Shown one piece after another: positions 24,505-37,314 of a stretch of DNA of 64,000 nt. Origin of the DNA: Sisyra terminalis (Eukaryota; Arthropoda; Insecta; Neuroptera; Sisyridae); NCBI GenBank assembly GCA_958496175.1, contig OY292276.1, positions 16,944,001 through 17,008,000 on the forward strand, given 5' to 3'. The notes below the pieces were generated by a model, which did not search any database, was not told where the DNA came from, and worked only from the letters and a program-made list of their open reading frames with translations. A program made the position numbers and the translations under genes. Numbering within the stretch: the stretch's first letter is position 1; each line of letters opens with the position of its first letter.

Positions 24505-24710
24505 TTAGCTGTAACTTCGTATCTGGCACGGGATTATTCGGGATGATCGAGTTCTCTTCCGAAAAACATATGCCAGTGTTGGCTTAACTTTATCAATGTG
24601 ATAGAGTGTTTTAGTCGTCTTATTACTATGCTCCCATAAATCGGCCAGATTTCGTCCGCTTGAACCGTTTTTACTTGCTAACCGTTTGCGAGGAATTTTA
24701 CTGTAATGTA
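24505..24710 (-). CDS. Candidate last exon of an unrecognised gene
   Basis: The minus strand has a good splice acceptor (a T-rich stretch ending in TTACAG, AG at 24712-24711), followed by an open frame of about 68 codons to a TAA. It includes KIPRKRLASKNGSSGRNLAD and KVKPTLAYVFRKRTRSSR. The composition is richer and more protein-like than the surroundings, and the product is strongly basic. I do not recognise the family. The open frame at 25008-25337 on the same strand could be an upstream exon, but I could not find a donor of matching phase. Confidence 0.35.
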
Positions 24711-25007
24711 AAAATGTCATTTTAAAAAAAATCACTCTCATTATTTTTTTTCATTACGCCGGTAAAGAAGTATAGCTTCAAAAATTACTTTCTATCCGAT
24801 GACTTAACAAAAATAACAATTGTATTTTTTAAAAATACAATTTTTCTTAAAAGACTAATAGAGTAAGAAGAAATACTTTCTTGTATTTTTCGATATAACC
24901 GAGGATTTCTTTTACAAAGTAATACTAATAATATTAATGTCTCATTACTTAATTATATTTGGTAAATTAAGGGCTTTTTCAAGTTTTGATTTTTCTTCTA
25001 CATTAAG

Positions 25008-25337
25008 TTAGTGGTCAGATTGCGTAGGTAACGGTAATAAATGTTCATCATCTTCGATGATAACCTTAATTTTAATTGTGTTTGATCTCCCTAATGACAT
25101 TGTTAATTTGATTACTAAGTCATGTTCAGCTTCAGTCATAAATAATTCAGTAACCGTATGTGGACATAATAACCACGATGGGATTGCCCGATTGGCAGGA
25201 AACATAGCGTTTATTGGGAGGCTGATTGGAAGCCGCTGAGGTTCAAACACGGCCACGTTACATGACACGAAGTGCTTCGTCGACCCTATGCAAGTACGTG
25301 ACCTCTCCCAGTTTACCACAAAACTTCTACGAGCGAC
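25008..25337 (-). CDS. Candidate exon or retroelement fragment, unrecognised
   Basis: An uninterrupted minus frame of about 109 codons, one of the longest in the window outside mobile elements, with balanced codons. It contains FEPQRLPISLPINAMFPANR, then IPSWLLCPHTVTELFMTEAE, then a C-terminal IKVIIEDDEHLLPLP. The plus strand is also open for 60 codons here (25057-25239), as expected opposite a codon-biased gene. No start Met with context, signal peptide or known motif is visible. It may be an exon of the gene that includes 24505-24710, or a fragment of an old retroelement. Confidence 0.35.
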   Translation of the reverse strand, partial: VARRSFVVNWERSRTCIGSTKHFVSCNVAVFEPQRLPISLPINAMFPANRAIPSWLLCPHTVTELFMTEAEHDLVIKLTMSLGRSNTIKIKVIIEDDEHLLPLPTQSDH

Positions 25338-26007
25338 TCAGTCCCTCTTGTTCTGTCGAATTTTCCCTATTGACAGACCACAGTTTTAGCTAATGCATCA
25401 TGCACTTGTAAAACTAAGACATTTGCTAATCAATTTATAAACTCCCAAATACATTCATGGGCAAATGGAGGTCTAAAATTATTAATACCCAAATCTGAAA
25501 ACAGCTTCTTCATTTTAAACACGTATTGGAAACTTTTGAGACTAGCAATTAAATATTAAAAATTTTGATAAGCATTTTAATTTTATCGTTTTTGAATATG
25601 AGGAAATTTTAAAATTTTCACAACTTTTTTTTTACCCTACTTGTCTTAAGTTATTGTGGTTTAATAATAAAAGAAGATTTATCTTTTTTTTTCTTGTAAA
25701 AGGAATTTTCCTTTCAAGAACATAAAGAACATACCTACAATTAATGTTTGCAAAGTGTGAAAATTTCTTCTTACATTTCTAATCATCAGCAAGACAACAC
25801 TGGTTACCAGTACTATATTTGATTATTTTTATTTTTTCTAGAGCAAAAAAAATGCCTAGTGTTCACTCAGGAGCGCTATTTTTACATCCAAATAGGGATA
25901 ACTATTTTCTAAATTAAATTTTACTAGAAGAATGATAAAAAAACCTACGTATTTTCTCTCATAACTAGTAACATATGACGAATTTCACTAAAAGATAAAT
26001 CATTATA
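25338..26007. other. Non-coding stretch
   Basis: AT-rich sequence; nothing recognised before the mariner TA duplication. Confidence 0.4.
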
Positions 26008-26009
26008 TA

Positions 26010-26883
26010 AAAGGTCTATCGGAAAATTCTGTCCGTAGCTATGACAACAATGACGATAATGTTTGGTCCATGTTATTCCAACATTCCATTGAAGAAATCA
26101 TTGTAGAACAAGTTCGGAAAAATGAATTGATGAAGAAATATTCTAAATGGGTACCATATGAATTAACTCAATAGAATTTAGACGATCGAGTCGTCATATA
26201 CATATCTCTGCTTGCTTGGATCAAAATCGAGCCCTTTTTGAATCGAATGATAACTAAAGATGAAAATTGGATTTTTTACAATAACAGTATATGGAAAAGA
26301 GCATATTGTGAACCCGGAAAATCTAGCCTATCCACCTCTAAACCAAATTTTACTTTGAATAAGAGAATGTTGTGTATAATATACATAGTGGGACATTGGA
26401 GGACCAATACACAAAGAGTTTTAGAACAAAACGAAAAGCTCAATGTGGAGAAGTATTGCCTACGACTGTTGATAACTTAAAGACAGCAGTCTAAAAAAGA
26501 GGCCGGGAATGTTCAATTGGGAAGACATCATACTGCACCATTATAATGTCAGATCACATACTTTGGGAAATTCATCACAAAATTGCAGAACTTGGCTCGG
26601 AAATTCAATCGCACCCTCCTACTACCGCTAATTTTTGTTTTTTTAAAACTTTTTGGCGGGCCAAAAAATCAAAAATGAAGATGTCAAATACGCGCAGGTT
26701 GAATTTTTCGATTCAAAAAATGGAAAAAATTTCAAAAAATATTTAGGTATAAAAATAGCTCTCATGTTGGCAAGAAGTTATTGATAATAATGGCAATTAT
26801 ACTTAAATAAAATTATTTTACAGTAAATAAAAATTGTATTTTCTTTTATTCCAAAAGCAGACAGTACTTTCCGGTAGACCTAA
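26010..26883 (+). mobile_element. Internally deleted mariner element
   Basis: An 874-base element flanked by TA (26008-26009 and 26884-26885). The terminal inverted repeats share AGGTCTAYCGGAAA and CTGTC; about 20 of the first 26 bases match. The plus frame retains the C-terminal half of a mariner transposase: YSKWVPYELTQ, then FLNRMITKDENWIFYNN with the first catalytic Asp (family TGDEKWI), then a degraded LGRHHTAPL where LLHDNARPH should carry the second Asp, then FFDS-like and EVIDNNGNY-like blocks near the end. The whole N-terminal DNA-binding half is missing, since a typical mariner is about 1.3 kb. Several stops break the frame, so no active transposase can be made. Confidence 0.85.
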
Positions 26884-26885
26884 TA

Positions 26886-27386
26886 TTAATATTAAATAAC
26901 TATCTTAAAGATATGGTCTTTTAATCTAGGAATGAAAATACTAGCTCTTAATCATACAATTTTATTCCAGCCAATTTCATAAAAAAACAAATTCCCTATT
27001 AACCTCCTGGGCATCAAGAATTTTTCCATACCCAACTAGATGAAGAGTATTTGTAGTATGGTAAATTCTACAAATATCTAATGATAACTCTAACATTATA
27101 TTTAACGTTTAAAATTACTAATATGATTTCTTTCTTATATCTCAAACAATTTTTACAATTACCTACTTTTGAATAGAAGAAAAATCTAACTTAAACTACT
27201 AAATTAATTTTTATTTAATTTGTTGGGTCATTTTTAAATTATTCAGTCAATTTTTTTCATTGAAAATCTAAGAACCTCAGTGGTTTAGGCTATCTGTAGT
27301 TCTTTATATATTAATATATAGTTACTAATTTTAAAACTGGAATAAAATGTAGATGTTGATAGTCTGAAATCTTCTTTAACAGAGTT
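26886..27386. other. Non-coding spacer
   Basis: AT-rich; nothing recognised. Confidence 0.4.
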
Positions 27387-27443
27387 TTATTGCTGAATAG
27401 AACGGCATTGTATCCAAACAGTACGTGTTTGACGTCCAGGACG
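27387..27443 (-). other. Candidate short exon after a strong splice acceptor
   Basis: On the minus strand the sequence TTTGCTTTTCATATTTCAG ends at 27444 and is a near-ideal acceptor. In phase 0 it leads to RPGRQTRTVWIQCRSIQQ and a TAA that overlaps AATAAA. In phase 1 the frame stays open longer, giving VLDVKHVLFGYNAVLFSN and more. I cannot tell which, if either, is real, because no matching upstream exon was found. Confidence 0.25.
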
Positions 27444-28413
27444 CTGAAATATGAAAAGCAAATTCAATCATATTATTATTGAGGATACAGTGTTTAAAAA
27501 ATAATTTTTAAATGTAATAGTATAAATTTTAGGCAATATTTCAAGTTTTCTACGTCAAAGATTGTAAATGATGATGAATGGTAAAAGTCAACTGTTGCAC
27601 TATTTATGACTTTGTTAAGATTCATTTGATACTCTGTTTTAATGAGCTTTTATTAATATTTCAACAATAGGTAAAGTCAAAGCACACCATTTAATCCTAC
27701 TAAAATAATCTCGAAAAGAGGTCGCTTTTAATGTTTTTTTTTTTCCATTTTTAAAAGGTCAGCAGGTTACATATCTAGAATGACGATAACTTATCTTGTA
27801 TGGTTGAACGCATTACAATGCCTTTTTTTTCATTCGACGTACATATGTAAAGATAATAATGCTTGATTTACTTTTGCAGAGGTACAATAGAACATTCCCT
27901 ATTTCCCTTCTAACTCAACATTTGCGAATTCATTGAACGAATATAATGAATCCCAATGCAAGTGAAATTATTTTTTTTAATAAAAAAGCAAAGGTATATT
28001 TTATGTGTTCTTCTGAACAGTATTTTTAGAAATATATATGAGGAAATTTTATATTTGTTTCAAAATGAAATAATTTTTATTTAATGTTCTATAATACATT
28101 TAAATTTGTTAAAGTTTAAATAACAATAAATTGAACCGTTTTCTCAATTTAAAATTTATCTATCGCTTAATTCAAGCTTTTTTTTTTCAATTTATTGGTT
28201 TTATAACTCTATACAACGGTAGAAAGTTTTTGTTAAAAAAAGGAAAGGATTTGGTAATAAATCTAAAGATTTCCCTTTTATATGCAATATTTTTATCTTA
28301 TTACTTTCTTTAATATTTATGATTCTATTTTGTGAACGATATGTAATCCACGAGAAGCACGTTTTCCAAACAATGAAAAAAGGTAATGAATTGGCAATCT
28401 TGAAATTTATCTG
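27444..28413. other. Non-coding spacer
   Basis: AT-rich; nothing recognised. Confidence 0.4.
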
Positions 28414-28517
28414 TCATTCGGTCAATAAATCCATTGTGTGTAGCTCATTAGTGACTGTATATGGGGTATTCAAAGCCTCGTGATTTATTACATTGCCGGA
28501 AACAGGGATATTTTTAT
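28414..28517 (-). other. Second candidate short exon
   Basis: After an acceptor-like CTATTCATTTCAG (minus strand, AG at 28519-28518) the frame reads NIPVSGNVINHEALNTPYTV, then TNELHTMDLLTE and a TGA. The composition is protein-like but short. It may belong with 27387-27443 or be chance. Confidence 0.2.
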
Positions 28518-30194
28518 CTGAAATGAATAGATTTTAATATAAAAATTCATTTTTATAATGATAAGTTATAAATCAAAAACACGATTTCCATGAAAAAAAG
28601 CTCTGAAAAAACTAATTTTAAAATATTACCTTATTAGTTTGATCAAATACTTATCTTGTTAATTTGATGGGTTTTCCATTAGTATAACGTTGATATAATT
28701 TTTTATAAAAACTAATTAGAACGTTTTTAATGTATTTTCGTGTTACGTTTAATAAACTGCTGGATTTGAGGATCAAATTCATCAAGTATTGAAAGACCTT
28801 AAATGAGAGATGAAAGAAATAGTCTTACATTTCTATAAAGATAGGATAGATGATAATGTATGTGTACTTACTTATTTTATGTAAATATTCTTATCGTATC
28901 TTTTACATACTAGTCTCACATGCATCCGTTGGCAAAATAAAATAAATACAGAGACACAAAACGTTTTCAAGCGCTCCCTTTGATGGTCTAAGTAGTTACC
29001 ATCATGTATTATTTAAGTTTCCACATTAAAACTAATATATATGCAAGACAAAAGTGTCTCTAGTCCGTTTTTCTCTTTATTCTTTTTTCCACCACACATT
29101 CACATTGCAATGATATGCGCAATTCTTCGCCACAATGTAAAGGAATTTCGCATTCCAGTCATATTTAGATTATTAAACGTAAATCTCCATTATGTCTTGC
29201 CAAGTGAATTTCGAAACTTTTTGTTCCATGAGGATTTTCCAATTAAAGGTGGAAATTTTCTTAGGAATTTCGCAAACTATTACGAGCGAGTTTCATTTCA
29301 TGCACACATGATTTTAATTTCTTTAACGATTTGCGTACAAAATTTCTGTTGCTAATATATTATCGATGTATCCCGGCAAATAAACGGCTTACGGCTATTT
29401 TCGAATCACGTTCAGGACGTTTTCAACTGGAAAATTAAACAACATAATATGAAATGCAAAATTGATTATACAAAATTGATATTTCTGCTTCTTTAGTAAA
29501 ATAGAAAAAAAGATATAAGTATTGAATATCTAGGTTGTATGTTTTTAAAATGAATATCAATTTTTATAATAAAAAAAAATTGAATATAAATTTTATTTGT
29601 TAACAAAACATATATTAATTAAAAATATGTAGATTTTTAATCTTTTAAACTTATATCATTTTTAGTTAGTTTTAATTCTTATCTTTCATAAAAAATATTA
29701 TAAAACGTATTTTTGGTGTAGAGAGGTATATGTATAAAGTTGTTTTTCCAACAAGTTTTTATTTTGTTTTTAAAAATTGTACCGAGTGATAATAGTGTAA
29801 TATTATAGTTAGTCCTATCTTTTTACTACCTTATGAAATAACCATAATTTAAAATATAATTGAAATAATACTCTACAAGAGAAAATTCTTTGTTCTGTGG
29901 GCTTATTGTTTCAATGGAGAATTTTTAATATTTAATTAATACCTTAAAAAAATAATCTTTAAAAAAAGTATTTTTTATATTACAGGATGTACATGCAATA
30001 CGTGATTTTAATTTTTCAGTTCAGGATGTGCTTATCCGTATAAAATCCATCAAAAATGCATATTTTTATACTAATTGTATATATTATATTATAATACTAT
30101 TTTATAATATTATATTTAGTTACCTGTTAAATTAATGAAAGTTCAGAATTTTCTAATCAATAAGAATTTTGTATTTGTATTAAAGAAGCCAAAT
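28518..30194. other. Non-coding stretch
   Basis: A 104-codon plus frame at 29041-29355 is rich in repeated AATTTCG motifs and shows no domain; I do not call it. Nothing else was recognised. Confidence 0.35.
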
Positions 30195-30933
30195 CTTTTC
30201 AGGTGACATTGGCAACTCAGCGGGGTACCTGTCTAACGATCTTTTTTCTTAATCTACAGATACCACAGAATACGTTGGTCAGTTATCTTGGGATGCACTT
30301 GAATAGAAGGCTAACCTCACGAAGAGGGATTGGCTAAGAGCCAAATTAAGACTGCTATCCTTGCTAATAACTGGATGTCACAACAGTCCTTGGATTGCAA
30401 ACGCCAGCTGTACCCAAGGTTTATAAATAACACAGGTTGTCCCAATAAAAAAAAAATGACGTCATACAAAGAATTTTGAAATTTGAATCTGTCTGAAGAT
30501 ATGTACGAATTTCTTCTGGAAACGTCCCGTCGCGCATGAGGCCACCTGTGTATTTTATAAACCTTGAGCTGTATCTAAATTAATTCTGTAGCCAATATGA
30601 ACATATGGCATCCAGCTTTGCGAAGCTTCTAACGCCTCCAATATAAATATCATTCAATGTTTTTACTCTACAGCCCTTAGACTCATTACGAAGGCCCCAT
30701 ATTTCTTTACAATCCAGGACATCCATAAGAACTTACAAGTGACCACTATCAACAAGGAGATCGCCATACAATATAAAATAGTATGTAATACAAAATATCA
30801 TAAGAGATTTAACGACCTTGTAAATAACAGTGCATCAACTAGACTGAAAAGTGAAAAGCATTCCATTCCTGGAGTTGCCATATCGAAAGTAAAAACATTA
30901 AACCCACTATTCTTAAAATGTAAGCAGGTATGA
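30195..30933 (+). mobile_element. Jockey-type LINE ORF2 3' fragment, split by a MITE
   Basis: The plus strand reads LQIPQNTLVSYLGMHLNRRL, matching the V-x-YLG-x-x-LD-R-R-LTW block downstream of the reverse transcriptase palm in Jockey-clade elements. After a +1 shift it reads AKSQIKTAILANNW and SLDCKRQLY, and is then interrupted by the MITE at 30414-30566. Beyond it, the W-x-Y-G-I-x-x-W equivalent and NIIQCFYSTALRLITKAPYF, DIHKNLQV and INKEIAIQYK follow the family order (I-x-x-x-Q-x-x-x-LR-x-I-x-x-APWY, D-I-x-x-DL-x-V). Residues 30739-30933 stay open to the TGA. The catalytic palm is absent, so this is a 5'-truncated, dead insertion older than the MITE. Confidence 0.8.
30414..30566 (+). mobile_element. 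hAT-like MITE inserted in the LINE
   Basis: A 153-base copy of the family at 8936-9274: CCAAGGTTTATAAATAACAC at the left and TGTATTTTATAAACCTTG at the right, with GACGTCATAC and CTGAAGATATGTACGAA inside. It is flanked by AGCTGTAC (30406-30413) and AGCTGTAT (30567-30574), an 8-bp duplication with one mismatch. It splits the LINE frame at the LY codons, so its date is later than the LINE. Confidence 0.85.
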
Positions 30934-32500
30934 TTTGGCGTATAGCTAATTTTCTTTTAGTTCAACGATTGTCTGGAAATACTAAAGATTGCTTGAAAAA
31001 AAATCTTTTAAACTTTTATACCCACTTTAGTTGTACCGTTTGATAGAAAAACTGTTTTAGTAGGAAGTATTTTAAATTAATATGGATCAATATTTCAATA
31101 CAGTATTATATAAACACCAATTATCAAAGGTTATTGAGCTATGAATTGTCGTGGGAGTAAATCACATGAAATTTAGAAATAAGTTTTCACTCCCTAATTG
31201 GCAATGCGGAACTTTGATAGAATATAATCTTAGAAATCAATTTACAAAACACTAGGTAAAATCAGTACAATATTAGAAGTACCAAATTATTAAAAAAAAA
31301 TGGCTTCCAAGCAAACGTTTCATTTACCGAATTCTAGAGTATAGCCTATAGGGATAGTAGTAAAATAGAAAAAATAAATAGTTCTTTTATGATTGCTTCA
31401 ATCCTCCCTTTTTAAGTGTCCATCATATTTTGGACCGGAGAATAAAAAAAATAAAAAGTTTTACTAATGAAGGAGTTTCATTTGAAAACTATTGTAATAA
31501 AAAAAATATCCTTTAATGGTTCTTCTACTGACATTATTTAATGTAGTATTTAAATCAATAATATTTTGTTTGGAAGTTTCAATTCGATACGAAGGAATCT
31601 TTTCAAGTATCTACTTGATATAACTAATGCTCTGATACCTGTAGAAAAAACATTGAGTAAATGTAGTTACTTTTTCTATATTGTCCATCGTTTTCAGTTT
31701 ATAGTATACCGAGTGGGGTTTTTTATATCAAGTTGCTCAAAATTAAAAATTTCCTTTTGACTTCGTACAGTAGGTTCATTCCAGCCAAGTAATGAATATG
31801 TAAAGAACGTTTTCTATGATGGTGCCATGAACCTATATCCTTATAGAACTCATTTACAATAAAATATTCATGTTTATCGATTAACTTATATTAAGTACGT
31901 TAAACTGTGGAAATTCATCTATAGTTTGAGACTTACTTCTCTGATCTGGTTCTATTACAATCCATACAGTGATCTTATCAAGTAAAGGGATTTTTATACC
32001 CTACATGTTATCACAATTCATTAAGTAACTAATTAAGCTAGAAATTAAGAACCTAGAAGACAAATTTCTCATTTGAAATTATTAAACAATCATCAATGAA
32101 AATAAGTATAGTAAATGAACATAAATAAACTTTCTAGTTTTCATTGCATAACACCTGCTAAAAAAGTGGTCTTATTAAAGCTTCGTATTCAAAAATTTAA
32201 CTTAGTTTTTTTACTTATTACCATTCATAATCTAAATAAGTTTTTCATGAGCTAAAAATGATTGAAATTCTTAAATGCCAGTAAAAATTTGTACTCGTAA
32301 AAATACCTTCTTTGGGTCAAATGATGCATTTTTTTTTGCATCTTTCTTCAAAAATCCGTAAATTTGTATTATTCTCTCCACATATTTAATTACCTGTTTT
32401 TAATCGCCAATTCGCTGTCTTCAACAACAAAGATAAGAATAAATATAACTTATTAAATATATTTTCCAATTACTTAATTTTTGGTTGAAAATTTTCAAAA
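30934..32500. other. Non-coding stretch
   Basis: AT-rich; may include the remaining 3' UTR of the LINE. The frame at 31566-31760 has no motif. Confidence 0.35.
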
Positions 32501-32567
32501 TTGCAAGAAAAATTATTTGTAACTTATAAAAACCGTAGACCTGTATATCTTGCTTCGCTTGCAAAAC

Positions 32568-32695
32568 GAAGCATTTTTGTTATTGTTATTTGCCATCAGG
32601 GTACTTTGCAACTTTAGGGTTTATACGATTTCGTAAATTGGGAAATATGGAAAACTTCCCAGATACGAGATTCGAACTCAACACCAGTTGGTTCC
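32568..32695 (-). mobile_element. tRNA-derived SINE, copy 1
   Basis: Read on the minus strand, it has GGAACCAACTG, then GAGTTCGAATCTC, an RNA polymerase III B-box (consensus GGTTCGANTCC), then a body CTGGGAAGTTTTCCATATTT and onward shared with the copies at 49500-49675, 54296-54400 and 54690-54790. The A-box part is missing compared with the copy at 49500-49675. Confidence 0.6.
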
Positions 32696-35600
32696 AAGCT
32701 TTTTGCTTATAATAGTATATTTTATCAAATGTGTAAATCAATATTTTTTCCAACTATATTTGCTTCTCTATGAATATTGAGTTCTATATTAGCTTCAAAT
32801 GCTTAAACCATAACGATAATCCGTAATGTACTCTCTTGGGTCATTAATAAGTTAACAAACCCACAAATAGATATTAACAAAAGTTGGTCATTGTGAAAAT
32901 AAACTTTTTTTGTAATCCATGATGCACCCAAAAATTATCAATTTATCTAAATAGTTTTTAAAACTCCACATTACCCATAGAAATATATTTTGTACAATTA
33001 TCTAGAGTCTAGACTCTAGGGAAACCAGTTCATCATTGCTTTTGTTTGAATAACAATGGAAAGTTAAAAAATATTTAATTAAAATTCATAGAAGTTAACT
33101 TCACATATACAATTTCACGGACAAATGAAAATAAATTTTAGTTTAATAATTTTGTGATCAAACATAAAATAAATTTATTGATTTTAATTCTTCAATTTTA
33201 GTTTTTATCATCTTCTTAAACTTTTTTAACATTCATTTTTAAAATAGATGATAAAATTCAGATCTCAGCTTTTATTAAATAAGAAGAGAATATTAAATTT
33301 TTATTAAACAATAGTTTTTTTTTTGAAATACCAACTAAGAAAAATGATAATCGCGTATTTTCAAAAAAGGTATTCATTTTCCGATTAATGAGTGCTTGAT
33401 AAGAAGTAACTTTATGGGACATTTGATGAATCATAAAAATTATTAAATTTTATGATAGTTTAATTATTGTTAATTATTAATATAACGTCCATGTTTTTCA
33501 AACTGTATTTACTAAAATGGAGTTAATAGTACTCGAAGAAGTCAAACTTATGTAGAAATAATATTTCTTTAAAAAATTTCAGTCTTTTTATTATGCCTTT
33601 TCTTCGCATTTATTATTATGCATATTAATTGGAGCTATTACCAATATGATCGTTTTATTATTTTCAGCAACTTTCAATTGATCAATTACAAACAATATTT
33701 TATGATAATGAAGCAAGCGTATAAGCATAAGGAGCAGCTATAAAGTTAATTCAACTCTCAAAGAGTTGGGTAAAATTGTGACGATAAAAGCTTAAGTTAA
33801 CCAGTATTCTAAGCCTCTCTAGCCAATTTAAGAAAGTAAATTACGAAACCCAAAAATAAAAATCAAAATTAATACCCGAAATGTGTCGTTAAATGTACTT
33901 TAGAGAATTGTTGACATTGGGAAAATTACAATTATTGTCAAGAAGGAAAAATAATGGTTGGAAAAATGGCTTTTGTAACATTGGAAATGATCAACCGTTA
34001 GATCGTACGAATCATGAAAATCTACAAAGTTTAGGGATTTATTCATTCCATTCACATTAAGACATTAAAATTAGATTATTAAAGTTATCTATAAACGGTG
34101 ATTTCATTATCTTAATCTTTCAAGAAAATTGGGATAATTTTATCTTTTAATAACACTAACTTTTGATTATAATGGATTATACGTACAAATTTATATATTA
34201 GTTTACCCACTTTCTGGTGTATAATCATACCTACGTATGCATGTATGTATATATTCGAGCAAATATCACAACGATAACCATATCACCATAATAAACAAAG
34301 ATATGAGCCATTTAGAAATTTAACATCTACGAACTATGTGCGCTACATAACATTATTTGGTTTCTAACGAAGAAAATGTAAAGAACGTACAAAGGCACCA
34401 TAACGACCAAATTATTTAGTGGCTATATTAGTATCAACAACTTTATAGACGCCTATCACAACCGAGGGACTTGTAGCAAACTTGATACGATAGTAGGTAC
34501 ACAGGTTTCTAGGGTGTAAGGTTTAGTTTGAGGTGTGAATATAAGTGTGGGGTCGTTTCGTCATTATAACATAAAATCTCCCGCACTCTATTAAATGGTG
34601 CGCCTTCATATCGCCAACATCCCTGTCATAATGTTTCACTCGCAAAAGGGTTGTAATGTGCGGCTTTACAACTTCGCTCCCTTCATTCAAAATATGTATG
34701 GGATGTGTTGATTAGGAATATAATACGCTATTCGAGCTACATTATTTTTTAATAACATCTCCTGACGAGCGAAGAGCTTTAATAGCTTAATCAATTGATC
34801 ACAAGAGTTGAGATAAAAATTTGCTATAATCATCCATGTACAATTTTTCATAAGAGAATTAAATTATCAATGCGTTGAATCTTTATAGTCTTATTTTATT
34901 AGTTTCAGATTATTTTTTTTAACAAAACTGTCATTGTTATCATAATGATTTGCATAATTTGAGAATTCAAATTTTTTTTTCGGTTTAATCTACGAGAAAA
35001 AACTTTTTTGTTGATACTTAAGAGCTGAAATATATTATAACAAAACTATTCCTTTGCACTTGTAAATAATATTATTTTAAAAAAATAAAGTTAAATAAAA
35101 GTCTTGTCATGATTGAAGGTAATCATGCGATTGTAAGAATATGATTGTCGTTCAAGGGAATGTGAATCGCTATCAAACGCAACTTCTGCATTAATATACT
35201 CCATTTGTTTTATAGATTGTCCATAAAATTGAACGACCATTGCTATCACACAATCGTGCGATACTGTTTTAATAAAACCAATACAAACATCCTAAAAAAA
35301 TATATGCCGTACAGCCCTAATTGAAAATTTAATTGTACGAGGGTAAATCTTATTAAATTCCGAAATAAGGTAGAAAAAATTCATCTTTTTTTTTTAATTT
35401 TTTAGTATTTTGTAATTAGATTTTACCAATGTAATGGTCGCCAAAACAAATTTATTTTAGACGAACTATAAATATGATTTATAAATTTATATATTTATGA
35501 AAGTGAGGAATGGTTTTTATTGGCTATACCGTCATTATCCTAACGTAAATACAATACTCCTCTGTAAGCTGTTATTTGTCAGCCAAATGCACTACTGATA

Positions 35601-37314
35601 TCTCTACATTGTACTTATAGATATTATTTATAATTTTCACTAAAACCAATGTGAATGAAGTTTTCGTCTTTAAACAGGAAAAACGGTGAATTTAAGGATC
35701 AAATAACATATGTAAGGTCATTCCCACGTTTTAATTTGAAATAAAGGAATGACGAAACAAATTACATCTTAAAAAATCTTGGTCTTTAAACTTTTGTTAC
35801 TTCTGAATTTTTGTGTAAGTTTACTATCTCTAATAACCTACTGTATTGTGCAATTATTATTAAGATATAGTAAATACCTCTACTTTTGTTCAACGGGAAG
35901 GAATGACTACTAAAAATGCAATCTTGAAATAATTTTCATTTTATTTTTTTTGGGATTGATATTCTTACACGTGTAAGATGCCTAAAACATATGTAAAATA
36001 CTTTGGTTTGGTGAATTAATAGTATTTTTTTAATAGTTTTTTTTTTTTAAAAAATGAATTAATAGTAAATTATTTAAAATAGTAATATTACAATATACGA
36101 ACTGCTTCCAAAATTATAATCGCAGAACGTTTTTTTTTTCATCAAATACTCAGCCTTTCTTGACCACCCAAATACACGAAATCCTACATATATGAAATAA
36201 TAGATTGTATTGCCAACAATCAATAATTGATGAGAGCTTCTATGAATGATTACAGATGCGCTCATATATCGACTGTTAGTAAAGATGTAAGGGAATAATT
36301 CTTTTTATGGGATACATATAAAAATATATTTGAAAACGTGTTCTTTACTTTTCATTCTAAACTCAAACGATTTTTGAAAATCTATTGTGTTTTTAATCGA
36401 TTAGTCAAATTCACAAAAAAAATGATTTAGAAGTTCATAAATGTGCTTATTTCAAGTATGGGATATAGTGGTGGAATGATTTTCCAGATACTATTTATTT
36501 TTCATTCTAAAGAGATATTCATATGGCTCAAAAATTAAAACTAATAACTCTAGCCCAAGTAATGTTTTATTCAGGAAAAAATACCATCATAGGTCACTTA
36601 GGTTTTTCTAAAAACTGAAAGAACAAAAATTTCGATATTTTTAAAAGAATTACCTATGTAGGTTACTCCTATTTTGCGGTGCCTATACCTGACAAGATAC
36701 TTTTAACCTAGACAGTCTACTGAATTTTTCAGTAAGCCCATGATTCGTTTAATAGAAGAAACCGATAACTATAATATATATAAAAATGTAACCCTTAAAA
36801 GCAAAGTTTTTACTCTAAATCCATTGTATTTAACTCTTGATCGCATTTTATGTAAATTGTTAAAATTTACTCTATATTTGCCTTCGTTTTATTATATTCA
36901 TTTGACCACATATACTAAATGTGAGAATTCCATTAAATTTAGTTTTTACTTACTAGGATCGAGTTAAAATTTTAACAGAGGAATATGTAAGGTGATAGAA
37001 ATATATGTTCAAAAGGTTTCCTTGATGGATAACTGGAAGTGTGTTAATCATCACCAAAATTTGCCATCCTCAAGAACACGATATTAATATAAAGGATTAA
37101 ATATTAAAAACCTAGAAAAGAAATATTAATAAAAAAAGTAAAACAAAACATACAACAATCAATCGCAAAAATCAATAATAGAGCAACAAAGTAAAGTTAT
37201 TAATTATAGATTTACAACGCTAAATGTATATGTACTGTATCATGTAGTGGGCATAGTTTACACTATGCGCTAAAGTCGCTAATAGCCTGAGAAGTTAAAG
37301 CCACTTTAATTATT
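32696..37314. other. Long non-coding stretch
   Basis: No gene or mobile element was recognised. It contains an 18-base perfect palindrome (33002-33019) and a less AT-biased, non-repetitive segment at about 34380-34760, a candidate for conserved non-coding DNA. Frames at 36074-36265 and 36740-36967 lack motifs. Confidence 0.35.
33002..33019. repeat. 18-base perfect palindrome
   Basis: CTAGAGTCTAGACTCTAG equals its own reverse complement. No associated element was found. Confidence 0.7.

Noticed and set aside
29041..29355. 104-codon plus-strand frame
   Set aside because: Built from repeated AATTTCG and T-rich segments, no conserved motif, no splice or poly(A) context.
34380..34760. GC-richer block considered as a coding exon
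   Set aside because: All six frames are interrupted; kept only as possible conserved non-coding DNA.
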